Origin: Chrysomallon squamiferum
Lineage: Eukaryota > Mollusca > Gastropoda > Neomphalida > Peltospiridae
Assembly (NCBI GenBank): GCA_012295275.1
Contig: CM022679.1
Location: 13,596,145 to 13,660,144 of the forward strand
Reading direction: 5' to 3'
DNA length: 64,000 nt
In this document: piece by piece, positions 61,809 to 64,000 of the stretch
How positions within the stretch are numbered: position 1 is the stretch's first letter
How the letters are laid out: each line of letters begins with the position of its first letter
Program-made: the position numbers and the translations under genes
Notes under the pieces: model-generated
The model's database searches: none
Seen by the model: only the letters and a program-made list of their open reading frames with translations
Told to the model about the DNA's origin: nothing

Positions 61809-64000
61809 CATCATAATAATAATAATAATAATAATAATTATAATAATTATAATAATTATAATAGAAAAGAAAAAGAAAAAAAAAAAAAGAAAGAAATGAA
61901 ACTAATAATAATTATCCTTCGATCAACTTTTTACGATGTGAGAATAAGGAAACATTTGTCAGTGTCAGTCCTTGTTTGCGAATCAACCTGTAAGAATATT
62001 ATTAGTTCACCCAATACTCCAATAGGTGCGTATCTAGAATTTGAAGGAGATACATGTATCTTTGATATGAGATTTCTAGCTAATTTTTACTTCCCAGTTA
62101 TATTATTAAATATTTAATATACATTACAAAAATAATCTTACTTTGAAGGATTGTTATAGAAATATTAATTTATTCAAATAAAATAAAATTTGTATCACTA
62201 GATCTCTTATATTATTTTTTCCCCCACCATTAGTAAACATCCTTTTCAAGAGCTTTGTATATACCTACAGAAATTGATGAAACTGAACATATACTAAATG
62301 AGCGGATAACGGAGAACCTGTTTCAAGTTATTATTAACTTATTGTTTTGGGCAGATTATAATTTCTATAAACTACATGTAAAGGAAATCATTAATTAATA
62401 AACTAAAAAGACAAAACAACAACAGCAACAACAACTACAGAAGAATAAGAGTAATAATATTTAAAATAAAACATAAATAATGAAAGTGATGATGGCAGCA
62501 GCATCAGTAATAGTAGTGGTAGTGGTAGTTATAGTAGTAGCAACAGTAGTAATGGACTTCATCAACAAAACCTGAGAATTGTGAGCAAACAATTCAAATC
62601 TATCTATTTATCTATCTATCTATCTATCTATGAAAAAGCAATATTATATTCTGTTTTATAAACATATTTTTATTTTATTTTGAATCATTTTATTTATTTA
62701 TTTATTTTTTAATTTATTTTAATTTAATTTTTTAATTATTATTATTTTATTTTGAGTCATATGAAAATATGTAATCATATGTAATCAATCTTATCTGTCC
62801 CGTAGCTCTATTTGCAGATGCAACGACTGGCTTTCTTTTCCTTCATTCTTTCTTTCTTTCTTTCTTATTTTTTCTTATTTTTATTGTAACTTTTTGTAAT
62901 GTTTTTAGATGTCTATTATTATTATTGTTATTATTGCAATATTTTATTTATTATATAATATTTTTAATTTAAAATTTTGACATAAAGCCATCATTTGTTA
63001 ACTTATGCTCATGTACTGAATATCTTACAAAGTAATATCTATATGCCATTATTTTATAATTAATGCAAAAAAAATGTATTAATGGTTCGTAATGTTTCGT
63101 AATGTCTATATTTTATGTACTTTGTGATTAAAGTGACACGTGATTATTTTGTCTGAATAAATCTGAACACACGTCATTTCCCGCTTGAAACCTTGGCTTA
63201 ACTGATTCTTTGAGACGAAAGTGAACACTAAAGGAAATAATTACAAGAAAGCAAATCATCCAGGTAGGTAAAATTACTAAAATTTAATGTTTTGGTAAAT
63301 TTGAGGGTTAATATTTAGATTCGCGATTTCCCAGACTTTTGTATTTTCCGGACTTGTGTTAACTCTATTGCTCTATGAAATCGAGTGTCACCTGTAAAGT
63401 ATTAAAATTACTGTATAGAACTAGTTACCTGCAGACTGTCTGTGTAATCTATGTATTAAATATGAAAGTTGTGAGGATATCTAGGGTAAGTGATCACACG
63501 GCTAAATAACATTTTCTACATTTTGTTAAAAAACATTGAAAAAACATAAAAAGAAAAACAATGTTTTACAAATATAAATTGTACTGAATATATTAAATAA
63601 ATAAATTGGTCGCATATTTTGATCTTTAATAGTGTACTGTTTCTTCATAATCTTTTATTTCGCATAATGACATACGGGGTCACCTCACTTTGCCCGCACC
63701 TGTTATTATATATCACGTGATTCGTGATATCTCCTACGCGACAGGTAAATCAGAATAAAACGTCATTTCCGACTTGAAACCTTGCCAAGTTTTCCTGTAG
63801 AGGATGTATTTAAATATTCCCCGGAATACTCTTCAATTTAACTGATTCTTAAAAAAAAAAAAATAGAAAAAAAAAATAAAAAAAAAATAAAAAAATAAAT
63901 AAATAAAAACAATGTTTTAAAAATATAAATTGTACTGAATATATTAAATAAATTAATTAATCGCTTATTTTGATCTTTAATAGTGTTTCTAATAAAAATG
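61740..64000. repeat. Family-2 repeat array 4
   Basis: 61740-62590 duplicates 31270-32115. From 62640 to the window end, family-2 landmarks continue (ctctatttgcagatgcaacg, ttaacttatgctc, gagggttaatatttagattcgcg). A truncated MITE left end lies near 63680 (ggggtcacctcactttgcccg). The window ends inside this array. No gene seen. Confidence 0.7.

Overview
The window is AT-rich eukaryotic (metazoan) DNA, roughly 70% or more A+T. It has split genes with GT/AG introns, abundant microsatellites, a tRNA-derived SINE and many small inverted-repeat transposons. There are no bacterial-style operons and no rRNA or tRNA genes. The repeat style and the gene families (a small single-domain receptor, a von Willebrand C-like cysteine-rich exon, a P4Ha_N-like exon) fit a lophotrochozoan such as a mollusc. 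That is an inference; no sequence here fixes the species.

The core is a tandem cluster of at least four + strand copies of one small transmembrane receptor gene: A (1-2131, 5' end off the window), B (16443-21354), C (36885-40787) and D (56135-57873), plus a relic near 12940-13097. The parts are a cysteine-rich extracellular exon (CRD), a 27-nt stalk microexon, a transmembrane exon of 189 nt and a terminal cytoplasmic exon. All internal boundaries are phase 1, so exons can be lost or swapped without a frameshift. Only C gives a full open model: four exons, 251 aa from an in-exon ATG, eight cysteines, one membrane span and a YxxI ITIM-like site. Its layout (no visible leader, one N-terminal CRD, one span) recalls BCMA/TACI-type TNF receptors, but the similarity is weak and needs a profile or structure search. 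A, B and D each carry different damage: a tail half replaced by a TTG/TTA repeat, splice donors replaced by CA repeats, a lost acceptor, or frameshifts.

Downstream of copies A, B and C, on the - strand and convergent with the receptor, lies a phase 1-1 cysteine-rich exon with spacing C-x6-C-x10-C-x4-C (4578-4693, 22701-22817, 42551-42663). Only the middle one is open. Related - strand exons lie at 6857-6982 and 26752-26877. A leader exon with a P4Ha_N-like helix lies at 27244-27416. These look like parts of a secreted cysteine-rich gene family duplicated together with the receptors.

Between these units (about 7.0-15.1 kb, 28.0-34.5 kb, 45.6-56.1 kb and 61-64 kb) lies a second repeated segment. 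Each copy holds a TATA-like box, often a CACGTG, an exon-like stretch and usually a preserved splice donor; five copies form a 0.67-0.71-kb tandem array at 49.5-53.2 kb. A 230-bp inverted-repeat MITE is embedded in several copies. Other mobile DNA includes a Mutator-like (MULE) transposase remnant, a THAP-like fragment, SINEs, and two TA-flanked elements whose empty sites are preserved in paralogous copies in this same window.
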